From NCBI RefSeq assembly GCF_010548375.1, contig NZ_JAAGLY010000009.1, forward strand, positions 124,001 through 188,000: DNA of 64,000 bases. Direction: 5' to 3'. A program made the position numbers and the translations under genes. The notes beneath the pieces were generated by a model. The model was not told the DNA's origin. It did no database searches and worked only from the letters and a program-made list of their open reading frames with translations. This stretch comes from Streptomyces sp. SID13726. Lineage in GTDB: Bacteria > Actinomycetota > Actinomycetes > Streptomycetales > Streptomycetaceae. Shown here one piece after another: positions 57,618 through 64,000 of the stretch. The number at the start of each line of letters is the position of its first letter. The stretch's first letter is position 1.

Positions 57618-59378
57618 TCAGCCCGCGACCACCAGGCCGACGATCTCGTCGTCCGAGAACCACACCCGGACGTCGGGCCGTCCGCTCGCGAAGGCCGCGT
57701 GCACCGCCTGCCGGATCTCGGGGGAGGGGTGGTTCAGGCTGCGCCACGCGCCGGACACGAACAGCCGCAGGCGTGGCGGGAGTTCACTCGGATACGGCAG
57801 CAACTCGTCCCAGTACCGCTCCGCCTGGCCCGAGCCGACCGCGTCCGGCAGCAGCCGGGTCACCGCGGCCCTGATGTCGGGCCTGTTGCCGATCCGCTGG
57901 GCGGCCGGACGGCCCGGCGCGTCCTGCTGCGGTGAGCCCGTCGCGCGCAGCACCGTACGCGCGCGTTCCGGGGTCATCGGCGGCTGGGCGGCAGCCTTGA
58001 GCATGCCCTGGAGCGCGGCCAGCGCGCCGACCACCTGCGCGGCGGCCGCGGAGGTCCCGGAGAACGTGTCCGTGTACCAGGCGATCTCCTCGGGCCCGCC
58101 CTGGAGATCGCCCGGCCGGTCCCAGGAGCCGCCGGTGGTGGTGACCTCGCGGCCCCAGCCCTGGGCGTCCACGCGGGCGCCGTGGTTGGAGAACGCGAGC
58201 CGGGAGCGGTCCGGGCCGTGGTCGCGGCCGTGGGTGCCGGGCGGCGGGGCGCCCGCGCCGACCAGGACCGCGCCGGAGGACGGGTGGGCGGGGTTGAACG
58301 GGTTGCGCCACCACTGAGGGAAGTCGTCGGGGCGGCGCTCGTAGACGGCGTCGTCGAGACACTCGCCGCCGTTGCCCCCGGCCGCCACGACCAGGACACC
58401 CCTGGCGGTCGCGAACCGTACGGCCGCGAAGTCGTCCGGCCACCACTCGACCGGGACGCAGCCGCGCTGGTCCTCGCGGACCTCGTGGCCGAACCGCGGT
58501 CCGGGGCGGTGCAGTCCGACCAGGACGACGTCACCGGGGCCCAGCCGGCCGGCCGCCGCGTGGATCGCCGCCGCCGTGCCGAGGCCCTGGAAGGACGCGG
58601 CCGCGGTCACCGCCTCCGGCACGATCCCGGTCACTCCCGGCCCGCCCGGGGCCCCGCCGAGCACGCCGAGCACCGCGGTGCCGTGGTTGCGCCAGGCCAG
58701 GTCGGCGAGCGGGGTGCCGACGACCACGCCGGCCGGCCCGGCGGCCAGGTCCTCGTGGCCCAGCTGCCAGGCGCCCTCGACGTCGATCACGGTCACCCCC
58801 CGACCCGTTCCGCCGGGACGCAGCCAGGCCCAGTGGGCGTCGACCCCCTCGGGCGCGGGGCGCAGATAGCCCTGCCGGCCGGTGAAGTCGGGCGTGAGCG
58901 GCGGGCCTTCCGTCGGCCCGGGCGCGCCCTCTTGCAGCCGAGGCGCGCCTTCTTGCGGTCCGGGCGCGCCCTCGTTGAGCCGGTGCTCGTCGTCGGCCAC
59001 CGTCGCGGGGACGGCGGGCGGCTTGACGTACGCCGTGTCGACGCCCGGCAACACGGCGATCCCGGCCCGCAGTTCATCGGCCCGGTCCGCCCCGCCGCGC
59101 ACCCGGTAGAAGCGCGCGAGATCGGGCGCGCCCTCGCCCACCGACCGCCGCACGCGCTCCTCGCCGCCGAACAGCGGCTCCAGGGAGAGCTGTTCGGCGT
59201 GGAGGTACAGGTCGAGGGCCGACACATCGGCACCGGCGGCCGAGCGGACCCCTTCGGCCCCGGCACGCAGCCGGGCCTCGGGGCGGGCGACGACGATCAG
59301 TTCGCGTTCGGCTCCCCGGTAGGTGAATCCCGCTCCGTCGGGGCCCGGGCCCCGCGGCGGCTGAACCGGCTCGGTCAT
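57618..59378 (-). CDS. S8 (subtilisin-like) serine peptidase, apparently cytoplasmic
   Basis: This is a 586-residue protein. The catalytic triad is visible: Asp near 197 in GVTVIDVEGAWQLGH, His near 231 in WRNHGTAVLGVLGG, and Ser near 443 in FSGTSAAAAQVVG. The oxyanion Asn lies in VVAAGGNGGECL. The N-terminal 160 residues show no signal peptide and contain an imperfect EGAPGPQEGAPRLQEGAPGP repeat. Absence of an export signal is unusual for S8 enzymes of this size and suggests an intracellular or modification role. ATG 59378 begins MTEPVQPPRGPGPDG. Confidence 0.88.
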   Translation of the reverse strand: MTEPVQPPRGPGPDGAGFTYRGAERELIVVARPEARLRAGAEGVRSAAGADVSALDLYLHAEQLSLEPLFGGEERVRRSVGEGAPDLARFYRVRGGADRADELRAGIAVLPGVDTAYVKPPAVPATVADDEHRLNEGAPGPQEGAPRLQEGAPGPTEGPPLTPDFTGRQGYLRPAPEGVDAHWAWLRPGGTGRGVTVIDVEGAWQLGHEDLAAGPAGVVVGTPLADLAWRNHGTAVLGVLGGAPGGPGVTGIVPEAVTAAASFQGLGTAAAIHAAAGRLGPGDVVLVGLHRPGPRFGHEVREDQRGCVPVEWWPDDFAAVRFATARGVLVVAAGGNGGECLDDAVYERRPDDFPQWWRNPFNPAHPSSGAVLVGAGAPPPGTHGRDHGPDRSRLAFSNHGARVDAQGWGREVTTTGGSWDRPGDLQGGPEEIAWYTDTFSGTSAAAAQVVGALAALQGMLKAAAQPPMTPERARTVLRATGSPQQDAPGRPAAQRIGNRPDIRAAVTRLLPDAVGSGQAERYWDELLPYPSELPPRLRLFVSGAWRSLNHPSPEIRQAVHAAFASGRPDVRVWFSDDEIVGLVVAG

Positions 59379-59516
59379 CGGGTGCCGCTCCCCTCCCGTG
59401 CGGACGACGCGGGCGCTGCGGGTGCCTCCGTGCCTTCGGGGGACAACCAAGCACCACGGCGGCGGCCCGTCCAGACCGCGTTCGGGGGAGCGGCGGCGGA
59501 ACGCTCCGACGGACAG

Positions 59517-59544
59517 GTGAGGGCGGTGCTCACGCACCGCCCTC
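59517..59544 (-). terminator. terminator after parJ
   Basis: TGAGGGCGGTG and CACCGCCCTCA form an 11-bp perfect stem with a CTCACG loop, six bases beyond the parJ stop. Confidence 0.7.
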
Positions 59545-59550
59545 ATCCGC

Positions 59551-60573
59551 TCAATCCTCCGACGACGCGTCCCCGTCGTCCGGCTCCGGCTCAGGTTCCG
59601 CTTCCGGCCCCGTGTCGGTCTCCGGCCGCGGCGACCTGGGAGGCTTCGTACGACCACCTGGGCTGTCCCGCAGATAGGTCGAACTGTCGCTCCCGTCCGC
59701 GGTCGCGTGCCCGCCCGGCTGACCCGGCTGACCGCCGTCCCGGCGCCGCAGATACCGCTCGAACTCCCGGGCGATCGCCTCGCCCGAGGCCTCCGGCAGC
59801 TCCGCGGTGTCCCGGGCCTCCTCCAGCGTCTGGACGTACTCCGCGACCTCGGTGTCCTCGGCCGCCAGCTGGTCCACGCCGACCTGCCACGCGCGCGCGT
59901 CCTCGGCCAGCTCGCCCAGCGGGATCCGTACGTCGATCAGGTCCTCCAGACGGTTCAGGAGGGCCAGCGTCGCCTTCGGGTTCGGCGGCTGCGAGACGTA
60001 GTGCGGTACGGCCGCCCAGAGCGACACCGCGGGCACGCCCGCGTGGGTGCAGGCCTCCTGGAGGATGCCGACGATGCCCGTGGGGCCCTCGTACTTGGTC
60101 TCCTCCAGGTCCATCCGCTGGGCCAGGTCCGCGTCGGACGTGGTCCCGCTGATCGGCACCGGTCGGGTGTGCGGGGTGTCACCGAGCAGCGCGCCCAGGA
60201 TCACCACCAGCTCCACGCCCAGTTCGTGGGCGAAGCCCAGCAGCTCGTTGCAGAACGAGCGCCACCGCATCGACGGTTCGATACCTCGGACGAGTACGAG
60301 ATCGCGCGGCTTCTCACCGCCGACGCGGACCACCGACAACCTTGTCGTCGGCCACGTGATCTTGCGCACTCCGCCGTCCAGCCACACCGTGGGGCGGTTC
60401 ACCTGGAAGTCGTAGTAGTCCTCGGCGTCGAGCGCCGCGAACACCTCGCCCTTCCACTCCCTGTCCAGATGCGCGACCGCGGTGGAGGCGGCGTCGCCGG
60501 CATCGTTCCAGCCCTCGAACGCGGCCACCATGACCGGGTCGATCAGCTCGGGAACCCCCTCGAGCTCGATCAC
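59551..60573 (-). CDS. parJ: PAC2-family protein, ParJ
   Basis: This is a 340-residue protein with a PAC2 domain: VMVAAFEGWNDAGDAASTAV, VWLDGGVRKITWPTTRLSVV, ELVVILGALLGDTPHTRPVP, and GPTGIVGILQEACTHAGVPA. The acidic, Pro-rich C-terminal tail (residues 285-340) is unstructured. In S. coelicolor the PAC2 protein SCO1662, ParJ, binds ParA and affects its polymerisation during sporulation-septum chromosome partition. The position next to mshC matches. ATG 60573 begins MIELEGVPELIDPVM. Confidence 0.92.
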   Translation of the reverse strand: MIELEGVPELIDPVMVAAFEGWNDAGDAASTAVAHLDREWKGEVFAALDAEDYYDFQVNRPTVWLDGGVRKITWPTTRLSVVRVGGEKPRDLVLVRGIEPSMRWRSFCNELLGFAHELGVELVVILGALLGDTPHTRPVPISGTTSDADLAQRMDLEETKYEGPTGIVGILQEACTHAGVPAVSLWAAVPHYVSQPPNPKATLALLNRLEDLIDVRIPLGELAEDARAWQVGVDQLAAEDTEVAEYVQTLEEARDTAELPEASGEAIAREFERYLRRRDGGQPGQPGGHATADGSDSSTYLRDSPGGRTKPPRSPRPETDTGPEAEPEPEPDDGDASSED

Positions 60574-60702
60574 CCAGGCCTCCTTCCGACGTGCCCTCGC
60601 TTAACGCACCAACCTTACGGCGTCCGACGGGGGCGCCCGCAGCCCCCTTGCACGGGGGAGTGAACGATCACTGCCCCGTTCGCCACCCTCGAACACCCCC
60701 CT

Positions 60703-61374
60703 TCAGAGGCTTGCGCGCAACCACTGTTCGACACTCGCGATGTGCACCGTCGCCCACGAACGCGCCGCCTCCCCGTCCCGGTCCCGCAGCGCCGCGAGGA
60801 TCGCGCGGTGCTCGTGCAGGGTGCGGCTGACCGCGTCCTCCTGGGTCAGACCGCGCCAGATCCGGGCCCGGGTGGTGGGCCCGGAGAGGCCGTCCAGGAG
60901 GGAGCAGAGCACGGAGTTGCCGGAGCTCTGCACGATCCCGCGGTGGAAGTCGAGGTCGCAGGCGACCAGCTCCTCCACCGACGGACTGTCGCCGAGCTTG
61001 TCCAACTGGGCGCTCAGCGCGTCCAGTTGCTGCTCGCTGATCCGGGAGGCGGCCATCGCGGTGGCGGCCGGCTCCAGGATGCGGCGCACCGCGAGGAACT
61101 CCAGGACGGTGTCGTCGCGGTGGAAGTCCACGACGAAGCTCAGCGCCTCCAGCAGGAGTTGCGGGTCCAGGCTGGTCACGTACGTGCCGTCGCCCTGGCG
61201 GACGTCCAGGATCCGGATCAGCGACAGCGCCCGCACCGCCTCGCGCAGCGAGTTGCGCGAAAGTCCCAGCTCGGAGGCGAGTTCGCTCTCCTTGGGGAGC
61301 CGGTCGCCGGGGCGCAGAGCGCCGGAGACGATCATGTCCTTGATCTTCTCGATCGCCTCGTCGGTGACTGCCAT
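60703..61374 (-). CDS. GntR/FadR-type (FCD) transcriptional regulator
   Basis: This is a 223-residue GntR protein. The winged helix is IKDMIVSGALRPGDRLPKES with LGLSRNSLREAVRALSLIRI, then the FCD domain with EFLAVRRILEPAATAM, DLDFHRGIVQSSGN and LHEHRAILAALRDRD. ATG 61374 has GGGAGG six bases upstream. It lies behind the nucleoside operon on the same strand, with two GAGAC...GTCTC palindromes (61405, 61427) in the short gap, so autoregulation is likely. The ligand is unknown; a nucleoside or purine degradation product is a reasonable guess. Confidence 0.92.
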   Translation of the reverse strand: MAVTDEAIEKIKDMIVSGALRPGDRLPKESELASELGLSRNSLREAVRALSLIRILDVRQGDGTYVTSLDPQLLLEALSFVVDFHRDDTVLEFLAVRRILEPAATAMAASRISEQQLDALSAQLDKLGDSPSVEELVACDLDFHRGIVQSSGNSVLCSLLDGLSGPTTRARIWRGLTQEDAVSRTLHEHRAILAALRDRDGEAARSWATVHIASVEQWLRASL

Positions 61375-61404
61375 GACCGGCCTCCCTGTCGCCTCATAGA
61401 GTGC

Positions 61405-61443
61405 GAGACGTCGTCTCTTCACATGCGAGACGTCGGATGTCTC
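61405..61443. promoter_or_regulatory. paired FadR-type palindromes upstream of the GntR gene
   Basis: GAGACGTCGTCTC (61405-61417) and GAGACGTCGGATGTCTC (61427-61443) share GAGACGTC and GTCTC arms. They are spaced 22 bases start to start, about two helix turns, and lie 31-69 bases before the regulator start. Confidence 0.6.
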
Positions 61444-61463
61444 AGCCCATTATGGGCATCTGC

Positions 61464-62759
61464 TCAGACGAGTGCTTCCAGATCCGCGATCACGGCCCCC
61501 TCGTCGAGCGTCCGCAGCTCACGGTCCCGCATCAGCACCCGCCCGTCCACGACCGTGTCCCGGACGTCCGCGGAGTGCGCCGCGTACGCCAGCGTCGACC
61601 ACGGGTCGTGCAGCGGCCGCAGATGCGGGGCGTCCAGGTCCAGGACGATCAGATCGGCCCGCTTGCCCGCCTCCAGCGACCCCAGGTGCTCCGCCAGCCC
61701 CAGCGCCCGCGCGCCCTCGATCGTCGCCATGCGTACGGCGGTCTCGGCGCCGACCGCCGTGGGGTCACCGCCCGCCTTGTGCACGAGCGCCGCCTGCCGT
61801 ACGGCCCCCAGCACGTCCAGCGAGTTGGAGCTGACGGCCCCGTCCGTGCCGAGCCCGACGGTCACCCCCGCGCTCAGCAGCCGCGGCACCGGCGCGATCC
61901 CGCAGCCCAGCTTGAGGTTGGAGACCGGACAGTGGGCGACCGAGGTGCCGGTGCGGGCCAGTGCCGCGATCTCCGGCCCGGTGAGGTCGACGGCGTGCGC
62001 GAGCAGCAGGTCGGGGCCGAGCAGCCCGAGCGAGTCGAGGAGCTGCACCGGCCGTTTCCCGTACCGCGTCTCCACGGTGGCGACCTCGGTGGCGTTCTCC
62101 GCCGCGTGGATGTGCAGCAGCGCCCCGAACTCGCGTGCCAGGGCGGCGATCCCGGTCAGCTGGTCGGGGGAGAGGGTGTACGCGGAGTGCGCGAAGACGA
62201 CGGGACGGCGGCCGTGCCGGGCCTCGCCGCGTGCCTCCAGGTCGCGCCGGGCCCACGCGAGCCGCTCCTCGTACGCCCGCCCGTCGGGCGGTTCCGGTAC
62301 GTCCATGAAGGTGGGGCCGGAGTGCAGCCGCCAGCCCGCCTCCCGGGCCGCCTGCTCGGCCGCCTCGTGGAACCAGTACATGTCGAGCGCCGAGGTCACC
62401 CCGGCCCGTACGCTCTCGGCGACCGCCAGCCGCACGGCCGCCGCCACGTTCTTCGGCGCCAACAGCTCGGCCTCGGCGGGCAGCACCCGCTCCAGGAACC
62501 CCTGGAGGGTCACGTCGTCGGCGCGGCCCCGCAGCAGGGTCATCGCGAGGTGGGTGTGGGTGTTGATCAGCCCCGGCAGGATCAGACAGCCCGAGGCGTC
62601 AATGGACTCTCCGGCTGTGAACCGAGTACACAGCTCTTCTGCCTGACCGACGGCCACTATCTCGCCCTCGTGAACAGCGACGGCACCGCTGTGAACCACG
62701 GTTCCGGCCTCGTCGACCGTCAGGACGGCACCGCCGTGCACCAACAGGTCGATGTTCAC
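61464..62759 (-). CDS. amidohydrolase family protein (nucleoside/purine deaminase type)
   Basis: This is a 431-residue metal-dependent hydrolase of the SAH/MTA and TRZ/ATZ deaminase group. Metal ligands are in LPGLINTHTHLAMTLLRGRA (HxH), HIHAAENATEVATVE, LLAHAVDLTGPEIA and GLGTDGAVSSNSLD. It probably deaminates an aminopurine, a nucleoside or a similar heterocycle. GTG 62759 overlaps the phosphorylase stop (GTGA), so it is coupled to it. With the phosphorylase and an ABC permease it forms a salvage or catabolic operon. Confidence 0.9.
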   Translation of the reverse strand: MNIDLLVHGGAVLTVDEAGTVVHSGAVAVHEGEIVAVGQAEELCTRFTAGESIDASGCLILPGLINTHTHLAMTLLRGRADDVTLQGFLERVLPAEAELLAPKNVAAAVRLAVAESVRAGVTSALDMYWFHEAAEQAAREAGWRLHSGPTFMDVPEPPDGRAYEERLAWARRDLEARGEARHGRRPVVFAHSAYTLSPDQLTGIAALAREFGALLHIHAAENATEVATVETRYGKRPVQLLDSLGLLGPDLLLAHAVDLTGPEIAALARTGTSVAHCPVSNLKLGCGIAPVPRLLSAGVTVGLGTDGAVSSNSLDVLGAVRQAALVHKAGGDPTAVGAETAVRMATIEGARALGLAEHLGSLEAGKRADLIVLDLDAPHLRPLHDPWSTLAYAAHSADVRDTVVDGRVLMRDRELRTLDEGAVIADLEALV

Positions 62760-63532
62760 AGGGCGTCCCCCTCGGCGAGCAGCCGCAGCGCCTCCAGGGA
62801 GACCACCGCGCCCCGCTCGACACCGGCCGCCACGACGTCCCGGTGCGGGTCGTAGACGCTGGCGCCCTCGTCGTCCACCAGCTCGTCCGCGTTCGCCCCG
62901 TCCACCACCAGCACGCCACCCGCGACCAGCCCCCGCAGCGAGGCGGTGACCAGCAGCGCGGACAGCTCCATCTCGATCGCCGCGAGCCCGGCACCGTCGT
63001 AGGAGAACAGCGGGAGGAGCCCTGGCTGGAAGGCGGCCCGGGTCCAGACGATGCCCCGGTGGTGCGGTGCCCCGGTCTCGTGGGCCGCCCGCTGGAGCGC
63101 CAGGACCGCCTCGGGTGCCGAGACCGCCGGGTACTCGGGCGGCAGCAGCTGCTGGGTCACCCCGTCGTCCCGTACGGCCGCCTCGGCGATGACGAGATCG
63201 CCGTCGCCGATCCCGGGCTTCATCGCGCCCGCCGTACCGAACCGCAGGAGCGTGCGGACCCCCGCGTCCGCCAGCTCCTGGAACAGCAGGATCGCGCCCG
63301 GACCGCCCACGCCGTGCGAGGCGACGACGACCGGCACGCCCTTCCAACTCCCGCTGAACACCCGGTACTCGCGGTGGTACGACACCTCCACGGCACCGTC
63401 GAGCAGGGCGGCGACGGCGCCAGCGCGGGCCGGGTCGCCTACGACGACGGCGTGCTCCGGAAGGCCGGTGCGCGGTATGCGGGTGACGGGGAGGAGGTCT
63501 GGCTGGTCCTGGCTGGGCTGATCCTGGCTCAT
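62756..63532 (-). CDS. nucleoside phosphorylase (uridine phosphorylase-like)
   Basis: This is a 258-residue NP-I family enzyme. The phosphate-binding start is HAVVVGDPARAGAVAALL. VVASHGVGGPGAILLFQELA follows, then LRFGTAGAMKPGIGDGDLVI, and the nucleoside site AAIEMELSALLVTASLRG with the Glu that binds ribose. It splits a nucleoside with phosphate into base and (deoxy)ribose-1-phosphate. ATG 63532 overlaps the permease stop (ATGA), and its own end overlaps the amidohydrolase start. Confidence 0.92.
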   Translation of the reverse strand: MSQDQPSQDQPDLLPVTRIPRTGLPEHAVVVGDPARAGAVAALLDGAVEVSYHREYRVFSGSWKGVPVVVASHGVGGPGAILLFQELADAGVRTLLRFGTAGAMKPGIGDGDLVIAEAAVRDDGVTQQLLPPEYPAVSAPEAVLALQRAAHETGAPHHRGIVWTRAAFQPGLLPLFSYDGAGLAAIEMELSALLVTASLRGLVAGGVLVVDGANADELVDDEGASVYDPHRDVVAAGVERGAVVSLEALRLLAEGDAL

Positions 63533-64000
63533 GAGGCGGCTCCGGACGGAGAAGGGGTACGGCGACGGCGGCGGGCCGTCGTGAGGAAGAGGGCGCCCAG
63601 CGTGACGACATAGGGCGCGGCGTCGGTCGCCTGCTGGGGCAGACCGAGGCCCTGGAGACGGAAGCCGGCCGCCTCGGCGAGGCCGAAGAGCAGCGCGGCG
63701 AGCAGGACGCCGACCGGGGCGGCACGGCCGAGCATGACCGCGACGACGGCGATCCAGCCACGGCCCGCCGTCATGTTCTCGGTGAACAAGGTGACGTTGC
63801 CGAGGGCGAGTTGGGCCCCGGCGAGCCCGCACAGGACTCCGGAGACCAGGATGGCCGCGTACTTGTACTTGGCCGGGCTCACCCCGAGCGTGGCCGCCGC
63901 GTCCGGTGCCTCGCCGACCCCGCGCAGCCGGAGCCCCCACACGTGCCGCGACAGCATCACCGCGGCCACGGCGACCGCCGCCCACGACAGATACGTGAGC
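63529..64000 (-). CDS. ABC transporter permease, nucleoside/sugar type (5' part missing)
   Basis: The frame is open to the window end on the minus strand, about 156 residues. It has three or four transmembrane helices and the branched-chain/ribose-type permease segment VGEAPDAAATLGVSPAKYKY, then AILVSGVLCGLAGAQLALG and GRGWIAVVAVMLGRAAPVG. This is the second-permease type (YufQ/NupQ-like) of BmpA-class nucleoside transporters. It ends with a basic tail and a stop that overlaps the phosphorylase start. The start lies beyond the window. Confidence 0.88.
   Translation of the reverse strand, partial: LTYLSWAAVAVAAVMLSRHVWGLRLRGVGEAPDAAATLGVSPAKYKYAAILVSGVLCGLAGAQLALGNVTLFTENMTAGRGWIAVVAVMLGRAAPVGVLLAALLFGLAEAAGFRLQGLGLPQQATDAAPYVVTLGALFLTTARRRRRTPSPSGAAS

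Noticed and set aside
58917..58977. A DNA repeat in the S8 gene as a mobile or regulatory element.
   Set aside because: It simply encodes the EGAPG-type linker repeat.

Overview
This window is chromosomal DNA of a Streptomyces species. GC content is very high, coding is dense with strong third-position GC, and it carries chaplin genes, the mycothiol ligase mshC, the ParA partner parJ, SoxR and an F420-type luciferase-like enzyme. From memory, the gene order (chpH-chpC, GntR-gntK-gntP, mshC, parJ) resembles the SCO1660-SCO1710 region of S. coelicolor, inverted. I see no prophage, insertion sequence, CRISPR array or replication origin.

Layout. 1-9.7 kb: end of a DUF3574 protein, an aldehyde dehydrogenase/alcohol dehydrogenase pair, an MHS-type transporter, a DMT exporter, ArsR and TetR regulators, an acyl-CoA dehydrogenase, a second TetR and a MaoC dehydratase. 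9.7-18.2 kb: SoxR, small unknowns, a beta-keto acid cleavage enzyme, an exported penicillin-acylase-type hydrolase, an alpha/beta hydrolase and an exported NamZ-type muramidase. 18.2-23.7 kb: a compact acyl-CoA regulon (SDR, acyl-CoA ligase, TetR; convergent APH-type kinase and ACAD11-type dehydrogenase). 23.8-34.3 kb: histidine-rich protein, small lipoprotein, DUF202 proteins, NUDIX, a second DMT permease, TPR protein plus amino acid permease, a Tat-exported molybdopterin enzyme with a cytochrome b, and a Gly/Ser-rich lipoprotein with a membrane partner. 34.4-37.7 kb: gluconate operon and its GntR, and a YchJ protein. 37.7-43.4 kb: an M1 aminopeptidase coupled to a 1287-residue Pls/PosA-type synthetase, then tRNA-Leu(GAG). 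43.5-46.6 kb: M20 peptidase and the chpH and chpC chaplins. 46.6-54.7 kb: a decayed RecD2-like protein behind an aldo/keto reductase, an F420-dependent enzyme, a ferritin-like protein, CorA and a phosphoglycerate-mutase-like phosphatase. 54.7-60.6 kb: DUF3090, a kinase-like SCO1664-family protein, mshC, a subtilisin-like protein and parJ. 60.7-64 kb: FadR-type regulator and a coupled nucleoside operon (deaminase-like amidohydrolase, phosphorylase, ABC permease running off the end).

How it works together. The left 24 kb reads as an acyl-CoA and aldehyde catabolism island. Three TetR proteins can each be paired with recurring palindromes that I read directly in the sequence: AAACTA-type sites (444, 6923), CTAAGC-type sites (8514, 9713), and ATACCGACCGGT-type sites (3056, 18289, 23695). 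The third set links a transporter, an SDR, a CoA ligase, a kinase and an ACAD11-like dehydrogenase, a gene set resembling the lva pathway for 4-oxo and 4-hydroxy acids. Other points of interest are a Pls-type synthetase whose adenylation-pocket residues read as lysine-like, coupled to an M1 peptidase, and a long hairpin that buries the Shine-Dalgarno sequence of chpH. All functions are predicted from sequence.
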